DNA of 64,000 nucleotides from positions 558,001 to 622,000 of the forward strand of contig NZ_JBNFTW010000002.1 in assembly GCF_049943955.1 (NCBI RefSeq), written 5' to 3'. Both the position numbers and the translations under genes were made by a program. The notes under the pieces were generated by a model that was given only the letters and a program-made list of their open reading frames with translations, searched no databases and was not told where the DNA came from. This document shows positions 33,061-41,074 of the stretch, in pieces (position 1 is the first letter of the stretch; each line of letters begins with the position of its first letter). This stretch comes from Desulfosporosinus sp049943955. GTDB taxonomy: Bacteria; Bacillota; Desulfitobacteriia; Desulfitobacteriales; Desulfitobacteriaceae.

Positions 33061-34800
33061 TTGATGAGCAAAAAGATGATCGCGTCAATCATTATTGTTT
33101 GTAACACAATGATGGCAGGGTTTCCGGTTTATGCCGCAACGAATAATTCAAGTTCAGATATTAGTATGTCGCAAAGTGTTAAGCCGAATCGTTTAGCTGG
33201 GAAGACAAAATATGAGACAGCCAAGGCCATTTCAGAGTATTATTGCAGCGGTAAAGTTGATAATGTTATTCTGGCAACAGGAAATAACTTCGCTGACGGA
33301 ATTTCAGCAAGTGTATTGGCTCATACTAAAGAAGCTCCTATTCTCTTAGTTAATTCAACCGTTGAGAATTCTCAAGATGCCTTTGACTATATTCGCCAAC
33401 ATCTTGATCCCTCTGGAACAGTTTATATTATTGGGGGAACAGGAATTATTGGGAATGAGTTCGAAGCTGAACTTAACGAACTAGGAATTACCAAAATTGT
33501 CCGAATTGCCGGTTTAGATCGCTATGATACATCTTATCAAATAGCTGAATCTCTTCACACTGCGAGGGGATCATCCATTGTAATTTCATCAGGAGAAGAT
33601 TATTCCGATGCGTTAAGTATTTCTAGCTTTGCTGCTAATAAAGACTGGCCAATTCTGTTGTCACCTGCCAAGGAACTCCCTGAAGAATTGAAAAATTATT
33701 TGCAAGAACAAAAACCAGCGAAGGTTTTTGTTACTGGCGGAGAAGTTCTAATCTCGAACAATGTAATCTCCGAAATCCGCGATCTTCTGCCTGAGGCAAG
33801 TATCGAGCGGTTAATGGGGCAATCACGATTTGATACCAATGTGATTATTGCCAAGACATTTGTGACCAATCCGGCAACGGTCTATCTTGCCAACGGTTAT
33901 GGTTTTGCAGATGCCTTAGCGGGAAGTGCGGTAGCTGCTCAAAAAGGAGAACCCATAATTATGGTTGATCCTTCCATCTCTACATTACCTAAATCAACAG
34001 CGGGTTATTTTGAGAACTTTTTCATGAATAACTTAAGTCCCGATTTAGTTGCCTTTGGCGGAAACGGAGTGGTATCCGATGAAATAATGGCAAATTCAAA
34101 ACGTTTAATTTCAGGAGCAGTGAAAGGTACGAGTATCTATTCCATAGATGACCTTAATCAAACAGTAACTCAAAATGAAAGTTATTCTTTGCCCACAACA
34201 GTCCCCGCAAAACTCTTTAATAGTGATATTGAGAGTCTGCCTGTCCAATGGAATCCCCAGACGGTTGATACCAGTAAAGTAGGTACAACAGTTTACACCG
34301 GGGTCATTGATGGTGTTGCTAATCCTATAAAGCTTAACCTTACTGTCCGAGAACCATTGCCAATCGCCCAATATACGACTTACTTTGATCCTGGCTTAGC
34401 CAATAGAACTGAGAACATTCGCCTTGCAGCGAAAGCACTTGATGGAAAACTTTTAGCGCCTGGAGAACGCTTTTCCTTCAATAAAAGTGTCGGAGAACGA
34501 ACTACTGAAGCGGGTTATAAAGAAGCTCTGATTATAGAAGGAGATTCTTTTACCCCTGGACTTGGAGGGGGGGTATGTCAAGTTTCCTCCACGCTGTATA
34601 ATGCGGTCATTCTTGCGGGCTTAGAAATTATTGAACGACATCGCCATACGTTGCCCATCAGTTACGTACCACCTGGGCAAGATGCAACTGTTGCTTATCC
34701 AGAACTTGATTTTAAGTTTGAAAATAATACAGCGGCATCTATCTTAATTCGTAGTTTTGTTGGGGACAATTCTTTAACATTCAAGCTTTATAAGAAGTAA
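33061..34800 (+). CDS. Secreted surface protein: three CWB2 cell-wall-binding repeats, Ig-like domain and VanW domain
   Basis: The 579-residue product begins with a signal peptide (hydrophobic IASIIIVCNTMMAGFPVYA, cleavage after VYAA). Three cell-wall-binding type 2 repeats follow (about residues 42-345), each starting with a phrase such as NRLAGKTKYETAKAIS, VRIAGLDRYDTSYQIAES or IERLMGQSRFDTNVIIAKT and containing NFADGISASVLA-like blocks. Residues about 365-435 look like a bacterial Ig-like domain of the Big_4 kind. The C-terminal about 145 residues are a VanW domain (LAPGERFSFNKSVG, GGGVCQVSSTLYNAVILAGL, ERHRHT). CWB2 repeats anchor S-layer type proteins to wall polymers; VanW is found in a vancomycin cluster with unknown activity. 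TTG 33061 has AAGGAG at seven bases; ATG 33064 is also possible. Confidence 0.9.
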   Translation: MMSKKMIASIIIVCNTMMAGFPVYAATNNSSSDISMSQSVKPNRLAGKTKYETAKAISEYYCSGKVDNVILATGNNFADGISASVLAHTKEAPILLVNSTVENSQDAFDYIRQHLDPSGTVYIIGGTGIIGNEFEAELNELGITKIVRIAGLDRYDTSYQIAESLHTARGSSIVISSGEDYSDALSISSFAANKDWPILLSPAKELPEELKNYLQEQKPAKVFVTGGEVLISNNVISEIRDLLPEASIERLMGQSRFDTNVIIAKTFVTNPATVYLANGYGFADALAGSAVAAQKGEPIIMVDPSISTLPKSTAGYFENFFMNNLSPDLVAFGGNGVVSDEIMANSKRLISGAVKGTSIYSIDDLNQTVTQNESYSLPTTVPAKLFNSDIESLPVQWNPQTVDTSKVGTTVYTGVIDGVANPIKLNLTVREPLPIAQYTTYFDPGLANRTENIRLAAKALDGKLLAPGERFSFNKSVGERTTEAGYKEALIIEGDSFTPGLGGGVCQVSSTLYNAVILAGLEIIERHRHTLPISYVPPGQDATVAYPELDFKFENNTAASILIRSFVGDNSLTFKLYKK

Positions 34801-34889
34801 ACCTCTCGCCGATTGGTATTAGTAGTTCATTCTAAAAAAACAGTTAAGCTGTTGTATTTCTACAAGAAGCGTATGATAAACAGGTAGAA

Positions 34890-35135
34890 TTATAATTTCC
34901 TTAAGTTCTGGAAAACCCTTTTATACCACTTCCAGTGACCCCCAAAATGATAAACAGAGACAACGATAAGAATAATGGAAGTCCATTTATGGATGGTTTC
35001 AAAGAACATGGCTAATTCGTCATTTCCTGAATCAAAAGGAAAGATAAACCAGACGAGAAGACCTGTAATTGATACTATCAACAATAGCAAGATTAACGTA
35101 GTATCAACCAGAAAACAATTTTTGACTTTATTCAA
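34890..35135 (-). CDS. Small membrane protein, DUF4405-like
   Basis: The 81-residue product has two membrane segments (about residues 10-32 and 47-64) and the phrase HKWTSIILIVVSVYHFGGHW, which with its histidines is typical of DUF4405, small proteins related to membrane cytochrome b subunits. The histidines could bind haem, but that is not shown. The start is TTG with GGGAGG before it. It is convergent with the surface-protein gene and stands alone. Confidence 0.75.
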   Translation of the reverse strand: MNKVKNCFLVDTTLILLLLIVSITGLLVWFIFPFDSGNDELAMFFETIHKWTSIILIVVSVYHFGGHWKWYKRVFQNLRKL

Positions 35136-35256
35136 GCTACACCTCCCAAGAGATAGTTCAGATCGTCGGCCACGCCATAAAGAGTTCCTTACTTTGTTAA
35201 TACGACCAATGCATTTAGGTTATAATCTGTGTAAGGAAGATTTGGCGAGGTAATTT

Positions 35257-35352
35257 ATGGATGCTAATTTTTTGACTAAGATATATCTTTTTAATGACGT
35301 AAGTATTAATAATCTTTATTTAAATAACCTCACCGTTTTAACCGGAAGGTGA
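35257..35352 (+). pseudogene. Truncated Crp/Fnr-type start (31 codons), probably a gene remnant
   Basis: A GAGG ribosome site precedes ATG 35257, and the 31-residue reading MDANFLTKIYLFNDVSINNL... resembles the N-terminus of Crp/Fnr regulators (FLxKIPLFxxLSxxxL). The frame ends at TGA 35350 and no later part of the family is visible in any frame before the hairpin at 35428. It is best read as a decayed regulator gene. The tentative assignment rests on a short stretch. Confidence 0.4.
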
Positions 35353-35427
35353 ATTATTGAACTCAATAATTATTAAATTGGCAAAGAGGTAAACCTTCCC
35401 CTTTGTCAAGGACAATAAAAAAGGCTG

Positions 35428-35460
35428 TCCATCCAGTAACAAATTACTGGGTGGATTTTT
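35428..35460 (+). terminator. Terminator in the gap before the third NAGPA gene
   Basis: TCCATCCAGTAA (35428-35439) pairs with TTACTGGGTGGA (35444-35455, one G-U pair) and five T follow. It would serve the remnant at 35257. The remaining 35461-35715 has no recognised feature besides the ribosome site of the next gene. Confidence 0.8.
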
Positions 35461-35719
35461 AATATGGCAGGTACCAGTCAGTAAATAGTTATAGTATTCA
35501 TTTGGAGCCGTTTCCTTAAGTTCCTATAGGTATTAGAAATTTACTATTGTAATCCATATAGGAAACAATTGTTTCAATTGCTCAAAGGTATCGCATTTTT
35601 CCAGATGGAGTTTATCCTTCATATTTAGTTTCCGAAAATTGGTTTAACGTTATCGTGAAATATGTTGTAGAATATAGATATTTAGGATATCGGGTTTTCT
35701 CCAAGAGAATGGAGGTAAA

Positions 35720-36766
35720 ATGAGTAATACAGGAATTTCTCGATCATCTGATCCAATGGGGAACCAGAGGCTTCAGCGAAAACCTGCCGGAATTTATTAT
35801 TACAGCCGTAGGAAAAAACGGCTAAAGCAGGCTTTTATAGGGATGTTTGCAAGTTTCTCGATTTTTGTCTTGTGCTTTTTAGGATTTTTGTTTGCACCAA
35901 TTGAACCTTTTACGTCCCTTCGTGATTTGTGGGTAACTAGTGCTATGACTACGCTGCATCATCAATATTTGGCCACCTTTATATTTAGTGAAGCGGAAAT
36001 CAAAAAAATAATGGATAGTAACAGAATAGCCGATTTGGGGAATTCTCATCCTGATAATATTCGAACTCAAGGAACGGTCAATAACAGTGGAACGGAACTA
36101 ATTGATATTAGTCAAAAGGGATTTAAGGGTTACTTGCTTAAGATTAACGATCCGGGACGCGTTAAAGTCGCTGCGACGCGTTATCTGGGTAAGGTGGGAG
36201 AAAAAGCTGAGGATATCGCCAAGGAGAACGGAGCAAGTGCCGTAATCAACGGCGGGGTGTTTGATGATCCACAAGGGACCGGCAATGGCGGGCAGCCTCT
36301 CGGTATTCTAATCTCTAATGGTCAGATTCTTCATAAAGATCCCGTTTCATCTTTTGATATCATTGGGTTAAATCGTGATAATGTATTAGTTCTTGGACAT
36401 TATACTTTAACTCAAATTAAACAAATGGATATACGGGATGCAGTTACCTTTAGCCCGTTTCTTGTCGTCGATGGCAAGCCTTCAATTACTTATGGGGACG
36501 GGGGATGGGGGATTGCTCCCAGAACAGCCATCGGACAGACTAAGGATGGCACAATCTTAATGTTGGTTATTGATGGGCGGCAAGTTGGTTCTTTGGGTGC
36601 AACCCTTAAAGATGTACAGGATATTATGCTTCAGTATGGCGCCTATAATGTTGCTAATCTTGATGGCGGTGCATCTTCTGTTCTTTATTATAACGGTAAG
36701 ATCATTAATCATCCGTCAAGCCGATATGGCGAACGTTCTATACCATCGTTCTTTATTGTGAAATAG
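35720..36766 (+). CDS. Membrane-anchored NAGPA domain protein (third family member)
   Basis: A 348-residue protein with a basic N-terminal tail, one membrane segment (about residues 37-58), a stalk, and an extracellular NAGPA domain (about residues 125-348): GFKGYLLKINDPGRVKV, VINGGVFDDPQGTGNGG, GIAPRTAIGQTKDGTILMLVIDGRQ, NLDGGASSVLYYNGK. It is similar in plan to the protein at 28484, with the same FIFSEAEIKKIM-type stalk (compare FLSDQEISDIV). It has its own GGAGG site and no close partner gene. The substrate is unknown; an envelope glycan phosphodiester is suggested by family and location. Confidence 0.88.
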   Translation: MSNTGISRSSDPMGNQRLQRKPAGIYYYSRRKKRLKQAFIGMFASFSIFVLCFLGFLFAPIEPFTSLRDLWVTSAMTTLHHQYLATFIFSEAEIKKIMDSNRIADLGNSHPDNIRTQGTVNNSGTELIDISQKGFKGYLLKINDPGRVKVAATRYLGKVGEKAEDIAKENGASAVINGGVFDDPQGTGNGGQPLGILISNGQILHKDPVSSFDIIGLNRDNVLVLGHYTLTQIKQMDIRDAVTFSPFLVVDGKPSITYGDGGWGIAPRTAIGQTKDGTILMLVIDGRQVGSLGATLKDVQDIMLQYGAYNVANLDGGASSVLYYNGKIINHPSSRYGERSIPSFFIVK

Positions 36767-36858
36767 TTTTTAACGAGAAGTTAAAGTAATGATTTGATTT
36801 CAGTCTTATAGAGCCGCTTATTAGTGCCGTCAGCGACAGTGGCGGAATGGAGGTAATT

Positions 36859-37473
36859 ATGGATGTTACTAAGGAAAAGTCCTTTTTCGTCTATGGCCAA
36901 AAGGAGATAGATTACCTCAGAAGAAAGGATAAAAAACTGGGTGCCGCTATTGACAGAATTGGTCTGATCCGGCGTGAAATTACTCCAGATCCATTTACTG
37001 CTCTGATCTCCAGTATTGTCAGTCAACAAATTTCCAATAAGGCGGCAGAAACGGTTTGGAACAGATTGAATTCCCTATTTACTGAATTGACGCCTGAAAG
37101 CATTGATCAGATGGATCTTGCTGAAATAAAAGACTGTGGGATGTCGGAAAGAAAAGCAAGCTATATTAAAGGGATTGCTGAGGCAGCCATAACGGGAGTT
37201 GTCGATTTCCCAAACTTAAATATGTTATCGGATGGGGAAATCATCTCCAAGCTTACTTCCTTACGAGGTGTGGGTATTTGGACTGCGGAAATGCTTCTCA
37301 TATTTTCTTTGAACCGTCCCGATGTCTTAAGCTATAAAGATTTGGCCATTTGCAGAGGTATGATGAATCTCTACAATCTTAAGGAACTTCCTAAAGAGAA
37401 ATTTGAACGTTATCGAAAACGATATTCTCCCTATGGTTCGGTAGCCTCACTATATTTATGGACTTTATCGTGA
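36859..37473 (+). CDS. DNA-3-methyladenine glycosylase type II (AlkA-like HhH-GPD)
   Basis: A 204-residue base-excision repair enzyme that removes alkylated bases. The helix-hairpin-helix is seen as LTSLRGVGIWTAEMLLIF and the catalytic aspartate region as VLSYKDLAICRGMMNLY. SSIVSQQISNKAAETVWNRL is the usual early block. The length fits small bacterial members without the N-terminal domain of E. coli AlkA. ATG 36859 with GGAGG is chosen; the ATG at 36847 lies before the ribosome site. It stands alone after the third NAGPA gene. Confidence 0.88.
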   Translation: MDVTKEKSFFVYGQKEIDYLRRKDKKLGAAIDRIGLIRREITPDPFTALISSIVSQQISNKAAETVWNRLNSLFTELTPESIDQMDLAEIKDCGMSERKASYIKGIAEAAITGVVDFPNLNMLSDGEIISKLTSLRGVGIWTAEMLLIFSLNRPDVLSYKDLAICRGMMNLYNLKELPKEKFERYRKRYSPYGSVASLYLWTLS

Positions 37474-37613
37474 TAGCAATGTCATTTCGATGTCGATCTT
37501 TAAAACAATGTTTTATTTTAACTCTAAAATAACCTCTAAAGAATTGAATTCTTTTGCTGATTAGAGTAATATGTTGACAGGAAATAAGGAATTATGATTG
37601 GGGAGGGGAGATT

Positions 37614-37778
37614 ATGAATCAGGATGAAGTTTTAGGTCTAATTGAGAGTCTACGGTCTCAACTCGTTATGTTAGCCCAACATAAGTCCTTGATTGATCCT
37701 GAAGTGATCAAGCTTAGCCAGCGTTTGGATTCGTATTTGACGCTCTATCATATCATTATGTCTAATCTTGTTAGTTAA
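37614..37778 (+). CDS. Spo0E-like sporulation regulatory phosphatase (54 residues)
   Basis: Proteins of this family dephosphorylate Spo0A~P and hold back sporulation. The short product contains the family signature SLIDPEVIKLSQRLD (around residues 27-41), followed by YLTLYH, and an amphipathic first helix (VLGLIESLRSQLVML). A very strong GGGGAGGGGAG site lies five bases before the ATG and TTGACA occurs at 37574. The size is normal for the family. It supports a spore-forming host. Confidence 0.88.
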   Translation: MNQDEVLGLIESLRSQLVMLAQHKSLIDPEVIKLSQRLDSYLTLYHIIMSNLVS

Positions 37779-37871
37779 AAAGAGAACTAATGGGCAAATA
37801 CCTGGCTGCTGCTTATGGGATAGGAAATGATTTTTTAACGTTAAATTATTATGAATCTAGGGGTTTTCCGG

Positions 37872-38369
37872 ATGATGAGAAGAGCAGTTGTTGCAGACGT
37901 TCCGCAAATTATGGACATTGTCCAAAAGACAATTTTGGAAATGCATTCATATGGGAATTATCAATGGGATGACAATTATCCTCAAGCCGATGATTTTACG
38001 ATGGATATTAAGGCAGGAAACTTATACGTACGAGAAGAGAAGGGTAATCTTGCGGCGTTTATCTGTGTTAATAGGGTTGAACCTGAGGAATATTCTCATC
38101 TTCGGTGGTCCTCCCAAAGGGAAGGGATGGTAATCCACAGAATGTCTGTCCATCCTGATTATCGAAGGCGTGGTTTAGCTGTCGAATTGCTTCAATTTGC
38201 TGAGACCTTGGCTCAAAGCAATGATTTACCTTATTTGAAAACTGATACAAATTCAAAAAATGAAAAAATGAAATCTCTCTTTATGAAATGCGGCTTCAAA
38301 TTTATAGGCCAAATTAATTTCATGTCTAAAGAAACCCCCTTTTTTTGTTACGATAAAGTTCTTGAGTAA
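37872..38369 (+). CDS. GNAT family N-acetyltransferase
   Basis: A 165-residue acetyltransferase of the GNAT fold. The acetyl-CoA loop is seen in MSVHPDYRRRGLAVELLQFAETLA (the RRxGLA pattern) and the C-terminal strand in LFMKCGFKFIGQINF. The start is placed at ATG 37872 (then ATG 37875), with AGGGG about ten bases ahead; the frame is open from 37851. Its substrate is unknown. Its stop codon lies inside a terminator hairpin shared with the convergent cation transporter gene. Confidence 0.85.
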   Translation: MMRRAVVADVPQIMDIVQKTILEMHSYGNYQWDDNYPQADDFTMDIKAGNLYVREEKGNLAAFICVNRVEPEEYSHLRWSSQREGMVIHRMSVHPDYRRRGLAVELLQFAETLAQSNDLPYLKTDTNSKNEKMKSLFMKCGFKFIGQINFMSKETPFFCYDKVLE

Positions 38370-38408
38370 GAAGCGCTGAACATCAACTTTCGATGTTCAG
38401 CGCTTCTT
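38368..38408. terminator. Bidirectional terminator overlapping both convergent stop codons
   Basis: Arms 38368-38384 and 38392-38408 form a perfect 17-bp stem with a 7-base loop. The left arm contains the end of the GNAT stop codon (38367-38369) and the right arm contains the start of the transporter stop codon (38407-38409, minus strand). The inner stem CTGAACATC/GATGTTCAG resembles the hairpin of the dispersed repeats. Confidence 0.9.
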
Positions 38409-39378
38409 AATTAGAGGATTCAATTGGCTGCCAATCTCTAATCCCATCATCTTCAATAATGCCTAATGTTACATCTGTGACATCTTCGTATGCCAATAAA
38501 TTGTCTCGAATTTTGGCTTTGATTTTATCTGCTTCTGCTAAGGTAAACCCTCTGCGCAGTTCAATGTAGCTTTCAACGTGATAAAAACGTCCTTCCTGGA
38601 GGATACGCATTTTATTTATATCTGTCACAGCAGGATCGGCCAAAATTATCTGAGATACTTTATCTTCCACCTCTTTGGGGGCGGAAACTCCAATAAGCCC
38701 GACCATATTGTCATACCCCACTCGAAAGGCAACTCCGACCATGAGCAGCCCGATTATGATCGCGGCAAATCCGTCAAGAGCCTTGAGAGGAGTAAAGCGT
38801 GTGAGTAGGATCGCTCCTAAAGCCAGAACTGCTCCGGAGGTGGCTACAAGGTCTTCATAAAAGACCAAACGGGTTGGGGGAGAAGCCTGTCTGACGTTTT
38901 TGAGTGCAAAAGGGATTAGATTTAGCCCTTTTTTATCACTGTGAGTCTCTTTGCCAATTTCACGGATTGCTTTAAGGAGAACGTAACCATCCGTTGCCAT
39001 AGAAGCAACAAGACTAAAAATAGTAAATCCCAAGGTTTGAAATGACGAGGGATGCTTAATGAGATGGATTCCTTCGAGTACCGTTTCATAAGCCATAATT
39101 GTTACAACGATTACAGCCCCCATACAAAAGACATTAATGAGTCTGCCAAACCCCGTGGGGAAACGAGATGTTGGTTTTCGTTCTGCAAGGATGCTGCCGA
39201 CAAAGACAAAGATCTGGTTAACCGTATCGGCCCCAGTATGCATAGCTTCAGCAAACATAGCCCCGCTTCCGCTGGTGAAAGCGGCAATGCCTTTAATCAC
39301 AACCAGTATGAGATTTCCTATGGAAGCATATAAGGATGAGGAATTCCCCTTCTTAATTAATTGCCAGAGATTATTCAT
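38407..39378 (-). CDS. Cation diffusion facilitator family transporter
   Basis: This 323-residue membrane protein exports divalent metal ions (zinc, iron, manganese or cobalt) by proton exchange. Six hydrophobic segments and the metal-binding HxxxD pattern in EAMHTGADTVNQIFVF are visible, and a cytoplasmic C-terminal domain with IELRRGFTLAEADKIKAKI follows, as in the SLC30/CDF family, closest in plan to the ZnT9-like bacterial branch. ATG 39378 is used; the frame is open to 39393. Metal specificity is not clear. Confidence 0.88.
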   Translation of the reverse strand: MNNLWQLIKKGNSSSLYASIGNLILVVIKGIAAFTSGSGAMFAEAMHTGADTVNQIFVFVGSILAERKPTSRFPTGFGRLINVFCMGAVIVVTIMAYETVLEGIHLIKHPSSFQTLGFTIFSLVASMATDGYVLLKAIREIGKETHSDKKGLNLIPFALKNVRQASPPTRLVFYEDLVATSGAVLALGAILLTRFTPLKALDGFAAIIIGLLMVGVAFRVGYDNMVGLIGVSAPKEVEDKVSQIILADPAVTDINKMRILQEGRFYHVESYIELRRGFTLAEADKIKAKIRDNLLAYEDVTDVTLGIIEDDGIRDWQPIESSN

Positions 39379-39508
39379 GAATATCCACACCAATCAATCA
39401 TTGTTTCTTCTTAGCTTCTCTGAAATAAAGGTGTTTATTCGTCAGGCGTGACAGAAATGAATTGGAAATCATACCCTATTAGAAAAGAAAGATCTTTGGA
39501 AAGTAGGT

Positions 39509-40144
39509 GTGAATTTGTCGTTGTATCTGGCATTGGGAGATTCTATCACTGCTGGGTATGGGGTTGGAACGATTTTCTCGTTCCCGTCGATATATGCCCA
39601 ATTTCTAAGAAGGCATGAGCCGAATTTACTGCTGCGTAACGTTGGGGTTAATGGTTTGACAACCGGCGGACTTTTAGTTTTGTTACGGCAAAACGAGGCA
39701 ATACGTCTCTATGTTTGTCAGGCTTCGTTAATAACGATTACGATTGGTTCGAATGATCTTCTTCAATTCTTGAGGAATTCCTTGAGAAGTTCTGCCTGTA
39801 TCTTTAATCCCGCTCAGTTGTCTTTGACCCTCGTTTCTATGGGGAAAACCGTATCCCAAATAGGGGAAGAAATCAGAAGGATAAATCCAAAGGCGACATT
39901 AAAAATAGGTACTCTGTATAATCCTTTACCGGCAGGACCCTATGCGCGGTTCTCTTGTGAAGCACAGCAAATAATTGACCAGGCCAATATGATGATTGCC
40001 GTCTGGTCAAATCGATATGGGGGAAATGTTGCCTATATTAATCGAGAATTTCGCGGCAAGGAGCAACAATTAATAGGCCCGGATTTTGCTCACCCAAACG
40101 TAACAGGATATCAGAGGATTGCCAGAGCCTTTAGCCGAGCTTAA
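39509..40144 (+). CDS. SGNH/GDSL hydrolase
   Basis: A 211-residue esterase/lipase-type hydrolase. Block I is ALGDSITAGYGVG with the catalytic serine, block III is ITIGSNDLL with the asparagine, and block V is DFAHPN with the Asp/His pair, close to the C-terminus. The enzyme has no signal peptide. GTG 39509 gives the family start directly; an AGG lies close before it. It is transcribed divergently from the cation transporter. Substrate is unknown. Confidence 0.85.
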   Translation: MNLSLYLALGDSITAGYGVGTIFSFPSIYAQFLRRHEPNLLLRNVGVNGLTTGGLLVLLRQNEAIRLYVCQASLITITIGSNDLLQFLRNSLRSSACIFNPAQLSLTLVSMGKTVSQIGEEIRRINPKATLKIGTLYNPLPAGPYARFSCEAQQIIDQANMMIAVWSNRYGGNVAYINREFRGKEQQLIGPDFAHPNVTGYQRIARAFSRA

Positions 40145-40156
40145 GATTTGCTGAGA

Positions 40157-40187
40157 CAGCCTTCATTTAATCATTGCATGAAGGCTG
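40157..40187. terminator. Terminator between SGNH hydrolase and TVP38 gene
   Basis: CAGCCTTCAT (40157-40166) pairs with ATGAAGGCTG (40178-40187). The genes are convergent, so it may work in both directions. Confidence 0.75.
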
Positions 40188-40265
40188 CTTATAGTATGTG
40201 ATGAAGTTCTCTATTAAGTATTAGGAAGAGAAGGTGGAAAGGAAACTAGAGTGGTTTCTTTGTTT

Positions 40266-40910
40266 TTAATGCTGAGGATCTGTTCTATTAGTTATGTACC
40301 AATAATAAATTACTAAGCCAAAAAGGATTATTCCTATGCTTAAAGAAATAAGAAGACGGCCTGGATGGTGGGAAGCTCGCCAGAAATCATGGCCTACCCA
40401 AGATTCCCAAATAATCATTGGGAATTTTCCGCAAAGAGTAGCCAGAATAAAAGAGGGAAAAGGCATTTGAGATAATCCGGCCGAATAGTTGACGGCCGCA
40501 GAGGGAAGTATGGGAATGAGCCTGGAGAGAAAAACAATCGAAAAGCTGTTCCCCTCTATGAGCTTTCCCCATTTTCCTGATTGAGCGATTTTAGGTTGGG
40601 CCCAAGCTTGGCCAAGGGACCGAGAGAGCCAAAAGCCAAGAGCAGCACCTAAAAGGCTCCCTGCCAGAGAAAGCGAAAAACCGCCAAGCCAGCCAAAGAG
40701 GATAGTGTTCACTCCGGCAACCAATACGAAGGGAACTACCGGAAAAAGCATTAGTAGTGCAATTATTAAAATATCAATAAAAAGACTTAGGTTTCCCCAT
40801 TGTTTAATAAAGGTTTGAAGAACAAAAGGGTGTTGAAGCTTGGGATAGAGGATAATCACCAGAGAAAGGGAGAGCAACAAGGTGAGAAGGGAAAAATGTT
40901 TTTTTTTCAA
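40266..40910 (-). CDS. TVP38/TMEM64 family membrane protein
   Basis: A 214-residue membrane protein of the VTT/SNARE-associated group (TVP38/TMEM64, relatives of DedA). Five to six hydrophobic segments are present, with the family phrase FGWLGGFSLSLAGSLLGAALGFWLSR and RLIPILPSAAVNYSAGLSQMPF. Members are thought to move phospholipids across the membrane. TTG 40910 is chosen with GGGAGGG seven bases ahead; the frame is open to 40925. Confidence 0.88.
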   Translation of the reverse strand: MKKKHFSLLTLLLSLSLVIILYPKLQHPFVLQTFIKQWGNLSLFIDILIIALLMLFPVVPFVLVAGVNTILFGWLGGFSLSLAGSLLGAALGFWLSRSLGQAWAQPKIAQSGKWGKLIEGNSFSIVFLSRLIPILPSAAVNYSAGLSQMPFPSFILATLCGKFPMIIWESWVGHDFWRASHHPGRLLISLSIGIILFGLVIYYWYITNRTDPQH

Positions 40911-41074
40911 GAGATACCCTCCCAACGAAGAGTTTAACTGCGTACCTATTGTTTATCCTACCATATTATGTACTCTTTTGGATAGAAGTGATATTCAATC
41001 TTGAAAAGACTTTTTCTTTTCTTGGTTTATGATAAAATATGGTTATGATATGAGAATGAAAGGGTGATAAACCC

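Noticed and set aside
38675..38860. Plus-strand frames inside the cation transporter gene
   Set aside because: Shadows of the minus-strand coding frame with no independent signals.
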